Below are positions 1 to 10,040 of a stretch of DNA of 64,000 nucleotides, piece after piece; position 1 is the stretch's first letter; each line of letters opens with the position of its first letter. Source of the DNA: Trichobilharzia regenti. Taxonomy: Eukaryota; Platyhelminthes; Trematoda; Strigeidida; Schistosomatidae. Position numbers and translations under genes: made by a program. Under the pieces are notes generated by a model. The model was not told where the DNA came from. It ran no database searches and saw nothing but the letters and a program-made list of their open reading frames with translations. The stretch spans positions 62,001 through 126,000 of the forward strand of contig CALYDD020000394.1 in the NCBI GenBank assembly GCA_944472135.2, read 5' to 3'.

Positions 1-2850
1 TTTCAAAGATAAAACCTGTTGACTGTATTTGTAGTGACTGTCTGTTGCTATTCAGAAATGTGCAGCTACTCATCACGTGTTGTCTTTGACAGTGGCCAAT
101 CATAAATTACTAAATAACACACAAAGTGACAAGTCTGAGGAAGCATGATCAACTCAAGAAGCGTCATCCATAATGATCCTCATGTACCCACCATTTCACA
201 TCCATAGCATTACGCTGACCTCCTCTCTTTTTCACAAACTTTAGAAAATTCTTCTCCTTCAAAATTTCTATGTGAGGAAGTACAAAAGATGCAGCGTTCT
301 AATATGAGTTCATTTTTATTATTTGTCAAGTTGTTTTAACTGCTCACAACCGTAATCAGACCTTAAACACAATTCAAAGAAGGGCGTGAAAATTCATTAA
401 CCTCGTTGACAATGCGTTTCGCATAAAAAGATCCTTGAAAGGAAAGTGAGAAAGCTGAATGAATGATCTGAACGCCTAATTTTGCGACAGGATTTCTGAC
501 TATGCAATTCACTTTACAGGATGGATCGTGGTTTAAACGAATATGAATTTGGAAATTTCAAAAAAAAGCTTTTCTCCTTAGCATTGATATTTCTTCAATA
601 CGTAGGTGCAGCACCGTTTGAAGGTTGAAATAATAAACATAGAAATATAATAAGACAAGTCTTTTTGTGAAGACGGAACGCTTTGAATTTATTCCATATC
701 TTTCAATAAAGTCTTGCCATTTTTGTGAAGAATTCTATATAAACGCTGTGTAAATTTTAAGAGTCTCAGGACTAATTTGTTTTCCTCTTTATTAGACACT
801 ATATTTCACACACATATATAAATCACATGAACAGCACTGACGCCGGACATTCTGAGTCTCTGAAATAGATAAACTTCCCCGGAACAGTTCGCTTAGCAGC
901 ATTCAGAAGCAGATAAAACAGCCAAAAGTGGCTACTGGAAGCCGTATGATGATCACGTATGAATGTCATATCAGGTCATCGATAAAATGACTTGAACTTG
1001 AATGGTCAGGAAACGTTTTAAACCTGACATTTAACTTGATGGCATTCAGTAGTTACTAGAACACTCGCCTTTGCTTGCTACTAGGATGTCAACATGCAAT
1101 TCATTGCATTTACAATGAAAATTAGTCAACATAGTACTCGAAATCCTTGTGTTAAAAATAGAGATAAACCTGGTTTCTGTGTGTTTTTACTAGTCAAATT
1201 AATTCATAGTGCATAATTATATCAGTTCATTTCAGCTAGTCCATGCTTCCTTTCAAAATAAATAAGCATAGAAATATCACAAGAAACATACACTACTTAA
1301 AAGTAATTCAGTAAATATTATCAGTAATCCAAAGTAATCACTCACTAGTTATTATTATTAGAGAAACCTCTTGTGTTTTAGAAAGGTATAATTCCTACTA
1401 CCATTTCACAATATACATAATTATATCTAACACAGAGTCAGACAAAGAGATAAACATGCGAGATCATGTTTTATTGCATCTTTTCAGGTTGGAAAAGTAC
1501 TCACTTATATGACACCAACAAAACATTGCTTCATTGATTGAAAAGAGGTGAGCAGGGCAGTCATTCGATAATGTAGCCGATTAATGGCTGCTCGTCCACT
1601 AGAAGCCGTTTTACACAGACGCCATAAGTAGTTATACAGAAAACCATTTGGTATACAAACATATAATATAGCTTCAAGGAGATTATTTCCAAGAAGTAGG
1701 ATACTGCATTTCTGTGACACAGGAAAACGTTTGGTCGCTTCATCTGCTATAAGTACTGTGCAATATTCAACTGACTTTGCAGTGTAGAAATAGTTACAAG
1801 AAGAATATACATCGAATCTTTGTGTTTCGGTGCTCACATCTCCGATTGTTGGGTCAAACAAATTTATTTCAGTGAAAATGCATTTGTGATGTGCCATTTT
1901 AAAGCTTCGGTTATTCCATTTCATCACAAAATTCAATCTAGAATTAAACACTTATCTGGAAGGTGATAAGAGATTAGATTCTTCCACCTGATATTATTTT
2001 TCCTAATAACATTAGATGTTTTCATATTGAACTTAAAGCGTTGAAGTTCTCCTTTCGAATGATGACACTTCTAAACGCGATTCACAATACAAGAAGGCCA
2101 ATCTTGACTAAATTATCCTCGGGTGACATAGCTTTTTGCATTCAAACTTTACCAGTGACGGTCACATTGTGTGTGAACGACAAAAGTTTCATGTTGCCAA
2201 TTAAACCGATAAAACCTTGAGAGTAGTAATAATAATCGTAATATGAGTGACAGTGATAACAACGGAGCAATAAATCGGAGCGAATGGCAAAAATAATGAT
2301 ATTTATGTCACGACTAGTTTACAAAACATTCCGGTAATTTAGTAAGGTGAAAGTATTATGAAAACAGGAAAGTACGCAGTACTTCAGATGAAGCGGAGTA
2401 GTAACCGAAGCTGATATAGAAACTTCAGAAGTGTCTATTGTAAAATATAAAGCATAAATCAATGAATAATAATGTTGTCGAAGGTGAGTATTTTTCAGGT
2501 TCCGAAATCTGAAGAGAACAGTGTAATTGTGTCGTGTCTAAAGTTGATAATGAATGAATTGAAGTCCGTTGAAATGCGAATACTAGTTGTTTCTGTATCC
2601 ACTACGTGTCTTCGATGGTCTATATTTCAATAAATCCTCGAAGGAATGAACCCTGCAAATTCTCTCGAGCTTCATTAACTGCATACACGCTTTTCAGATA
2701 TCTCTTTCCACTTCCCTCATATATGTGTGAGGGGTGAAATTCGCTTCAGTGCGGATTTTTACAGACATCTCAATCTATCGTATTTTGCATCAATGAAGTG
2801 ATTTTAAATGTAACTTAGAATGCTGATTATTCGTGAAACAGTTTCACATC
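1..2850. other. AT-rich non-coding stretch
   Basis: I see no gene, structural RNA or recognisable repeat here apart from the doubtful minus-strand frame at 1505-1951. An AATAAA-containing segment near 2628-2640 lies upstream of the BEL/Pao gag relic and could belong to a decayed 5' LTR, but no second LTR was found to compare with it. Confidence 0.5.
1505..1951 (-). other. Unrecognised open reading frame, doubtful
   Basis: A minus-strand frame of 148 codons opens at a GTG; the first ATG gives about 138 residues. I recognise no domain. The central part has a protein-like composition with a stretch reading DVSTETQRFDVYSSCNYFY. A strong donor-like GTGAGT follows the TAA stop, and a pyrimidine-rich CCTTCCAG lies just upstream, but all three frames stop soon after that acceptor, so a simple exon model fails. 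It could be a chance frame or an old pseudogene. Confidence 0.2.
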
Positions 2851-4463
2851 ATTTTTCACTTCACAATGCCTTGCACCACATTTAAGGCAGTTATGGAATT
2901 CACACGGAGCTACGGAAATATAGCGAGACTTCTGGAGGCAATGCATGATTTAAAGAAGTGTATTCGAATCCATCAAGCTTGATGGCTTGCAGCTGGATAA
3001 CTCCAAAGAATCCACTGAGTTTCTTGATAGTTTTTAGATGCACAGATATACCTTAACTACTCTTGATTGTATGGATGAATTTAATTCCAGTTCGGTTCTC
3101 GAAGTTATTGCTAAAAGACTGCCCACACTCTTGAAAAAGAAGGGGATAAAGGTTCAGGCCGTTATAAAGGATTAAGGTTTTGAGCCGGCTCTTGATGACA
3201 TTTTGCGACTAGCTAAATATAGCGTTATGTGGACGATGTGCGGGTCAGCAAGTGTTTTCCATCTTGCCCCTAAAAGTGGCAAGACATAGAAAAAAGGGAA
3301 ACTCATTATGATGAGAAAACAAAGTTGTATAAAAAAGAGAAGGTTTTCTGGTCTGTGGTAATATTCACCAACTAAGTGACAGTAGTGGTTTCATTCGGTA
3401 TGTCTCCAGTAGAAAGTTTGAAATTCGCGAAACAGTAGCGATTGTGTTTCAGTTGACCAGGAGGAAAACATAATAAATTACACTATTAAAAACAGCAGAG
3501 CAGGGAAGTGGTGGTTTAGCACGATCACAATTACAGATGAAGAAACGAAAACACGAAATATGTTTACTGTAGCAGCAATATCAAACCTCATGACGCTAAT
3601 AGAGTCTATTCAACATATTACCAGTGAAAATGAGAGTCAAAATTTCATCTGTGGATACATATGCATTTTAAGGTAACGGGTCAGACGTTACACCGTTAGA
3701 TGCTTAGCTGGCCGACCGGTTGTGTATCAAGGTTACAAAAGAGCCCTTGATTCTGAATACATTCATCTCTTCGAACACTTACTTCGGCTAAAAGTGTCGG
3801 TAAGTGGAGGATTTACTTAAGTGAGAACTGCCTATACTACCTTCAGTATGAGGCTTGGTGAGGCTATAATGCCCGTCCGCGAAATAGTCATCAACAAATC
3901 GCATTCAAGAGCCTTTGCGTCTCCTTGTCTGCGAGATAAAAAGTGAAACTTATCGTTGAGGGTGACAAATAGTCGGCTCATAAGATATTAGAAAAGCAGT
4001 ATGGAAGTAGAGAAGATTTGTATGGAACAAAATATCCATTGGATAGACTGTAAACGGGACTTAATCAAATCCTCATGTACTGTTGCTTGTTTCCATCAGT
4101 TATATGAGCGTAGAGAGTATGATTCCTAAAGTCACAGATATGTATCGGTACATTGAAGACAAGATGAAGAAGAATCCTCTGCTGATTGGAAATAGGCATT
4201 TCACAACAGTTCTACCCTGAAGTTTTAAATATAGAGAGTTAGTCTGTAGCAGAGGAGCTGCTATTTGAAAACTTATGATTATGATAATATTGGTGAGGGA
4301 TATAGTTTTATAGAATAATTATAAGGAGGTTATTGACAAAAATAAAAAGAGAGGTAACGCGGAAAGGCTAATCAATCAGAACGAGCCATGAAAGTAGGAC
4401 CTGCCTCATCACCCTGTCTTTAATTCCAGGAAATCAAGCAAACCTCATGTAGAATTTGGCTGT

Positions 4464-4730
4464 TTGCTAAAACATGACGGTGTCTACTACGATGGTTTTC
4501 TGCATAGTGTTTCTGATTGCGTTGAACCATTAGCCGGATTATCAGTGAGTTTCAGAGAGTTTCCAGCTGGTATTACTGTGTATACCGAAGAGATGGTTTT
4601 ACAAGTAAGGGCGCCAGAGTATGGCGAAGATCATTTGAGATTTTTATGTCTTGATAGAGCTCGGAATAGTACAGTGTTAGAATATAGGATTACAGTTCAT
4701 CCATTCAGTGCCGCCCTCTCTAAAGTTTAG
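4464..4730 (+). pseudogene. BEL/Pao reverse transcriptase fragment
   Basis: An 88-codon open piece inside the BEL/Pao relic. Residues 21-88 read like the palm region of a Pao reverse transcriptase: EEMVLQVRAPEYGEDHLRFL and EYRITVHPFSAALSK correspond to the family pattern in which a metal-binding region is followed by DALRFLWW and a Y/F-x-M-x-V-H-x-F block. The first catalytic Asp is not evident (TVYTEEM where the family usually has a D-x-x-x-M). The matching domain continues in other frames to about 5130, including SVTRRSVLAVLSYVLGPLE. Confidence 0.6.
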
Positions 4731-5229
4731 TGCCAGTTTTGCTGTGTTCAAGACCGTTTACACATGCGATTGGATGTCATTGGCCTTGACTTTAGTGTAG
4801 GGGTGAGTGTAAGCATCATTCAAAGATCACAAAACTTTATTCAGTCTTGTAAAAAGTGTTAGTCACGTCTTAGGTAGAGCTGCTTTTTGTTTGACAAAAT
4901 GTGTTTTCCTAAACTTAGAATTTTTGAAGCATATAACTCCAGAAGACAGAGTTGCCCCTCTGCGAGATATATCTGTCGATAAGCTATCCATTGAACAGAC
5001 GTTCGGCTCTAAGTAAAATGTTAACACTGATATCTTCAGATTTTGCTTGCGGAATGCTAATACATCAGTCACTAGACGAAGCGTTTTGGCCGTGTTGTCA
5101 TATGTGTTAGGCCCACTTGAACTAGTAGCATTCAATCTACTATCTACAAGGAAGCTATTTCAAGAGATATGCATAAAAGGACTGCAGTAGGATGAGACAC
5201 CTACTTAAGGGTGGAGGAAGAGAATTAAT

Positions 5230-5652
5230 CATCAGCGATCACCGACACGACACCCTGTTACGCATCCATTGAAGCCATTGTGGCATTATGCGATACTTGA
5301 TTTCCATGTATTTTCCAACGCTTCTGAAGCTGTATACGGAGCAGCTATGTACATCAGAAAAGAGTTGAGTGACAATATATATGTTCATCTCAAGATGGGT
5401 AAATCCAGGTTTCCACTTGTCAAAGTTGCTTCAATTCTAAGACTTGAGCTTACTGCAGCCCTTCTAGATGTTCAGCTGTGTACAACACTGAGTAATGAGT
5501 TGGATTTTCCGACATTGACATGTACTTTTACAATCTCATATCAAGACCAAGATTTATTAATCTTTTTTTTGATTTCATATTCTAACAGTTGTCATTCCAT
5601 CTCAACAAACTTATCTTTTAACGTAACCTGCAATGTAGAAACCAACCAGTAA
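5230..5652 (+). pseudogene. BEL/Pao RNase H domain fragment
   Basis: The frame contains FHVFSNASEAVYGAAMYI, then KMGKSRFPLVKVASILRLEL and TAALLDVQL. BEL/Pao RNase H domains have HVFxDASExAYGA followed by KSRVAPLKxxSIPRLEL, so the match is clear, but the first catalytic Asp of the DAS motif is replaced by Asn. From about residue 85 onward the frame runs into non-homologous AT-rich sequence and stops, so the rest of RNase H and any integrase are lost. Confidence 0.7.
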
Positions 5653-5655
5653 AAG

Positions 5656-5814
5656 ACCATACGCTTTCGTCTCCTTTGCATTGATGATGTTCTATCCAAT
5701 GAGAAGGAGAAACTGGAGATTTGCATACAGTTCTAATATCGTGTTAACAGTTTCGTTGTTTTCTACACACCTGATTTTTTTAAACCCTTCGTAAGTTTTG
5801 GTCTCCGTGGGTTC
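5656..5814. other. Spacer between two retroelement relics
   Basis: Short AT-rich sequence between the end of the BEL/Pao homology and the 3' end of the minus-strand RTE copy. No feature recognised. Confidence 0.4.
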
Positions 5815-6838
5815 CTAGTGGAACATAGGGCTTCAACTGCACGTCTCCACTTGCTTTTGTCTTCGGCTGTACTTTCCACCAGAATCCATGCTAGTCTATG
5901 CTGTTTCGACTCCTATTCACACGATCTCCTCCATGTCACCCTTGGACGTCCCACTCGCCGCTCCCCTTTCGGGTTCCACTCGAGGGCTTGACGCGTGATG
6001 TCACCCAGCGGTTTCCTCGAGAGTGTCCAATCCATCTCCACTTTCTCCTGCATATTTGTTGGGCGAGCGACTGGTTCCTGTTTTGTTTGTTTGTTCCCAT
6101 AGTTTCTTCTTGGTGATTCTTTCCGGCCCGGCCATCTGATCTTCAGTAGAGATCATGCGAAGACAGTTGTTGACAAAGGTCTGCAACAGGCTTTTGGAAA
6201 TATTCTTTGTGACCCACCCGCCAAGTTTCTGATCCGCATAGAAGAACGGATTTGTTGTTTGTATTGAAAATCCGAATTTTGTTGTTGATTCTGAGTGACA
6301 AAGATTTCCAGATTGGTTTCAGGTTGATGAATGTGTGTGCTTCTCGCCCTCCGGATTCTCGATTTGACATCTTCGTCCGCTCCTCCTGTAGTTGAGACAA
6401 TGCTCCCTGGAGAAGTGAGTGAATGAAGTAACCTCTTTCAAATCCCTCCCGTTGATGGTGATTGACGTTGGATGTTGTGGCTGTTGTTGGTTGGTTATTT
6501 TCATAACCTCCGTCTTGTCTATGTTCACCTGGAGTCCTGTCTTCGCCGGCTGCTTCTTCTACCAGTTTGTCAGTTTTCTCTTGTGTGTCTTCGATTTTGT
6601 GTGACACCAAACATAAATTATCGCCGCACGTTCTTCGCGTCGGTCCAGGATATTCCTGTCTTCTCGTTTCCCATTGTCTGACGCATAATCCAGGCCACCA
6701 CAATTAAGAATATCATTGGTGATAATAATCACTTTTGTCTGACTCCTGTGTTTATTCCAAACGCCTCGCTGAGTTTTCCGTTGTGGATCACTTGACATGT
6801 GCCGTTGTCATAAACCTGTTGAATAAGGTTGATGAATA
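5815..6838 (-). mobile_element. RTE-clade non-LTR retrotransposon, 5'-truncated 3' half
   Basis: On the minus strand, broken frames give the last third of an RTE-type polyprotein. VYDNGTCQVIHNGKLSEAF and NTGVRQ come first, then IFLIVVAWIMRQTMGNE. Next come a thumb-like region (SIVSTTGGADEDVKSRIRRA; KIRIFNTNNKSVLLCGSETW), FVNNCLRM, and a basic C-terminus resembling the family's KRKRGRP block, ending in VEALCSTRN. Several frameshifts are present. The same block recurs at 42310 (-) and 55235 (+). Schistosome RTE elements such as SR2 have this layout; the exact family is not resolved. Confidence 0.75.
6143..6798 (-). pseudogene. RTE reverse transcriptase C-terminal fragments (overlapping frames)
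   Basis: Three overlapping minus-strand open pieces (6559-6798, 6319-6528, 6143-6703) each hold part of the same RT tail: KTQRGVWNKHRSQTKVI, then MNIDKTEVMKITN with ITINGRDLKEVTSFTHF, then SVLLCGSETWRVGHKEYFQK. The pattern (GLxIN-x-KTxVM, FTYLG, LLYGSETW) is the post-YADD region of RTE RTs. The YADD box itself lies in the frameshifted part near 6600-6640 and is not intact. Confidence 0.6.
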
Positions 6839-7050
6839 TTTGGGGTAAGCCGTAGTTCTCCTAACATAGAATCACATTTTCCTCCGTTTCTGTCTGCATC
6901 CTGTCTACAACTCATTCCTTTTATTTTAAGTCTTATTATTACATATCTCCCATATCAAGATAAGAATCTTTTTGTATATAGGCTTATATTAAGTGGTATG
7001 ATTATGACAGCTCACCATCTTTGTTATCACCATCTTTTTTATGGAAAAAG

Positions 7051-7795
7051 TTTGCGATTGCACGGTCGAAGAAAATGAATTCTCAGATTAAAGGCTGTCG
7101 CTGAAGTACATGCTTATCTCCTTATATCGATGCCTCTTCAAGGACTACTGATGAATTAAAAACGTACAGATGAAATCAACAAGCAGTTTACGTTAATAAG
7201 GCATTTAAAATTATTTGTCGCATTCCAAATAACCCTAATTTTGCTTTATGAGCTCGCCTTCAACATACAGCTGAAGCAATAAGAATCGACCTGAAGAAGC
7301 CAAACTTGTGTGTTCAGGAGAAATTTGTACAGCCACTTTCCTTAACTTGGACATCATTACATGAATGCATGAGCCAGACTATTTCCGCCCCCCCCTCCTA
7401 AACCTTTAAAAATTATAAAAATTATAATTGTCCAAATTATTTTATTTTTTCTAAATACTTCATTTTTAATTATCTATTATCCTTGCAAAATTATTTTATT
7501 CATATGACCAATACATCCTTAGTTACAAATTATCACTGTCCGAATCGTTTCATTTTCTTCAACAATATATTACGTAATCAACCTGTGCACAGACTAATTC
7601 TCTAATTACTCTCCAATTTTTCCAAAATAATGCATTGTGCAATCCCCATGTTGTAACCATTTCTACCTTTCAATTGTGTGTGTTAATTTTCTTCAATAAT
7701 TTAGCAATCTCCATTGTAGCATTAAGAAACATAATATTCAGCGAAGAGTCTCTTTTCAACGAATTTATTATCAAGCTGTACAATCGTATACATAT
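7051..7795 (+). mobile_element. Penelope-like element relic flanked by inverted motif
   Basis: A PLE C-terminal relic (7185-7360) is followed by AT-rich 3' sequence. It is bracketed by a motif of about 55 bp in opposite orientations, at 7051-7104 (+, diverged) and 7739-7795 (-). The same motif occurs alone at 44781-44838 (+). Inverted terminal repeats are a normal outcome of Penelope-type insertion, which supports treating the three pieces as one relic. The central coding part is mostly missing. Confidence 0.5.
7185..7360 (+). pseudogene. PLE GIY-YIG protein, C-terminal tail only
   Basis: The frame reads NKAFKIICRIPNNPNF, then ARLQHTAEAIRI, then KPNLCVQEKFVQPLSLTW. This matches the conserved end of the other PLE proteins in the window (KPKLCIQKKFVQPVSLPW at 63449-63946 is the closest). 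One stop interrupts it after NPNFAL. The GIY-YIG core upstream is absent. Confidence 0.6.
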
Positions 7796-8002
7796 GGTTT
7801 TGTAAAGAAATTATATCCGGTAAGGGAATCAGGTCAAAGGTCTGAATACATGAAATAATAATAGTATGAAACGGTCACCGACTCAGTTCCAGAGAAAACC
7901 TTATTCATGAACTTGTAATTCAAAGGTGATCAAGCTTCAGATAGGCTCAAAAATCGTCTCTCTTAATCAGTTAGTAAGACGTTCCCCACAGCTAGACTAC
8001 AT

Positions 8003-8408
8003 ATGAAGTGCACGAGCCGCAAATTGTTCTCTACCTCAGTAAAAGATAAGCTCCCCCGTCTGGCCGCCTCCATGTGCATCTACCAGTTCACCTGCTCTTG
8101 TGGAGCAAGGTACATTGGCCGTAGTCAGAGAACGCTCTCCACACGGATACGACAACATATTCCAGCTTGCTTTTACAAGGGAGAAAGGAAGTGTGTGAGG
8201 CTCTATTCTTCAACACCTGATAGTCTTCTGTCACTTGGTCAACCCTGACCATGATTTCAAGATCATTTATAGAATTCATGCTAACTTCCCGCGTTTTCTT
8301 CGTTACAGACTTCTAAAGACAGCTGAGGCCTTGGCAATTCATGACTTTAAGCCAGACCTTTGTGTACAAAAGAAGTATGTACAATCCTTACTTCTGCCTT
8401 GGTCGTAG
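8003..8408 (+). pseudogene. PLE GIY-YIG endonuclease domain, frameshifted
   Basis: From residue 24 the frame shows CIYQFTCSCGARYIGRSQRT followed by LSTRIRQHIP, the GIY-YIG motif with the paired Cys residues and catalytic-type Arg typical of Penelope endonucleases. A frameshift near 8215 moves the continuation to another frame (NPDHDFKIIYRI, RYRLLKTAEALAI, KPDLCVQKKYVQSLLLPW). Upstream, CTSRKLFSTSVKDKLP is the linker normally found between RT and endonuclease; no RT is attached. Confidence 0.75.
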
Positions 8409-8477
8409 AGGGATAGGCATTTATTTGTTTTGTTTATTTAGTTATTCTATGTACTTTTCCCTTATTATTTCGATTAT

Positions 8478-8506
8478 TTTTATTATTATTATTATCATTA
8501 TTATTA
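8478..8506. repeat. ATT-rich microsatellite
   Basis: Imperfect run of ATT/TTA triplets in the 3' region of the PLE. Similar ATT tracts sit at the same relative place in the palindromic PLE at 13500-13640 and 15110-15240. Confidence 0.7.
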
Positions 8507-8760
8507 ATACGACTCTCATTCTGAATCTTTTCCACTTGACTTACTTGACATTTTAAACCTAAAATTATTAATTTGTATACTTTTTATCTTTATTTTTACA
8601 ATATTAAATTAATTATTGTTAACAAACATTTCACCACTTGATTGTCAAATTCTTGTGTACTGTAATAAAAATGCTTTATGTTAGAGTAGAGCCAGAGATG
8701 AGGATCTAATTGAAAAGTAAATATTTCTTCGCTGCTCAATCTTTCTGTTTTCTAAATGTC

Positions 8761-9840
8761 TAAAAGGGAGTTTTTCTATACTGAAACTAAATTTAAACAA
8801 ATCATCTTTCAACGCCCTCTAAATGCATACTCTGTTGATGTTGTGGAATTTCAATATGTTCAGCACTATTTTAAAACTTTATGCTTGACTCATGACATTT
8901 CTATTTTCTTGTTTTGCTTTCCCTTTCAGACAGTCAATCAGTTGTATACAAATAAATGGAAAATACTAAACATATAAATCTAAAATAAAATTTTACATTT
9001 CATAGTAGAATATTTTGAAAAAATAGAACACAGCGCTTCACTGGATACTTTATATCACATGGAGGTATTTTAACAAAACAAAAAACTGTGCTTTATCTGA
9101 GTGACTCACTCCTCTTGTCTTATCGCTTTTGTTTTCTCAAATTTGTTAGACAGTTAGTCTGTCCTACAATCTGTTTCAGATATCTGATCAATTGAAACTT
9201 TATGTGACCGAAATGAATCCTATGCAACACACCTTTACCTAGAATAATTACCTTTTATAGAAACTGCATTCTCTAGCGCCAGTCTAGGATTTGTTTATAT
9301 AGAAAATTCGCTTATCACATTCAGCTATCGAAAATGTCTGAAAATGAATTTCTACTTATGATTTCTAATGACTCACAAGAACATTTTAGATTTTGGTATA
9401 AATAGTTCTAAAACCAGATCATGTTCACATTTATTCATTTGGTTTACCCAGCTATAAGAATGTTATTTGGTCTTCTGTTCTCCCTGTTAACATTAGTGAT
9501 TATCATTGAAAATGCCACGAGTAAGTAAAGATGTTTTTAGAATTCACTTATTACTGCATACATAAGCAAATTTGCAAGAATTCACCATATGTAGGCTACT
9601 AATTTTGCTAACTGAATAAGTTTGCCATTGACTTTTTCATGGAATCTTTTAGTTATTCTTAAAATTCATATATCGACTATGACTTAAAAAAGAGCCAACG
9701 GACAGGAATTTTTAGAAATGCACTTGTGATTTAAAGTTCAAATGAAATGACTTAAAGTCGTGAATTGTAATACTATTCCAAAACTCTGGAACATTTGTAA
9801 ATAAACTTATTGGTTGATTATGTTCACCCCCGGTATGTTG
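8761..9840. other. No feature recognised
   Basis: AT-rich sequence with only short chance open frames on both strands. I see no transposon signature, RNA gene or convincing exon. Confidence 0.4.
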
Positions 9841-9844
9841 TGCA

Positions 9845-10040
9845 TATATGGCACAGTGGTAGAATTCCCGCCAACCACGTATGTGCTGTGGAGTTCGATT
9901 TCCAGCCAACGCACCCCTTTATCTCGCTAAGCCAGTAATAAGGCTGGTAAGGAGGGAAATTTAAGCATGAGGCTAGCAACCCTCTCCCATGAAAATAAAC
10001 AACAGTCATACCGAAATGTCAAGCCTCTAGCTTGAAGCCT
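9845..10040 (+). repeat. tRNA-derived SINE, second family
   Basis: An A box (TGGCACAGTGGTAGA, 9849-9863) and a B-box-like GAGTTCGATTTCC (9891-9903) stand about 28 bases apart, as in a tRNA-type RNA polymerase III promoter. The unrelated body after CAACGCACCCC and the A-rich end (GGAATAAAAAAT) fit a SINE. It differs from the family at 24910, 28350 and 57090 in its body. The cloverleaf is too diverged to call a functional tRNA. Confidence 0.6.

Larger units (their letters stand above)
2870..5655 (+). mobile_element. Degenerate BEL/Pao LTR retrotransposon (gag-pol relic)
   Basis: Translating in changing frames gives the domains of a BEL/Pao polyprotein in order. A gag-like part lies at about 2980-3260 (TTLDCMDEF, EVIAKRLPTLLKKKG). 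An aspartic-protease-like segment is near 3675-3730 (GSDVTPLDA followed by LADRLCIK). RT remains lie at 4464-4730, a segment with the Pao-type LSIEQTFGSK is near 4980, and RNase H follows from about 5230. Stops and frameshifts occur throughout, so it is dead. Schistosomes carry BEL-clade families such as Sinbad; assignment to one of them is inference. I could not delimit LTRs, a primer-binding site or an integrase. Confidence 0.7.
7910..8760 (+). mobile_element. Penelope-like element, 5'-truncated, with 3' UTR
   Basis: It contains the GIY-YIG end of a PLE polyprotein (8003-8408) and then an AT-rich 3' region with an ATT microsatellite. The 3' segment at 8615-8760 is nearly the same as both arms of the small palindrome at 15238-15601 (shared landmarks GAGTAGAGCCAGAGATGAGG and ATTTCTTCGCT), so both belong to one PLE family. 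Here the copy is single and not palindromic. Confidence 0.75.

Noticed and set aside
4863..5135. 90-codon minus-strand frame
   Set aside because: It is antisense to the BEL/Pao RT region, which gives a clear family match on the plus strand.
6419..6681. Plus-strand frames of 61-69 codons
   Set aside because: Shadows of the minus-strand RTE coding region.
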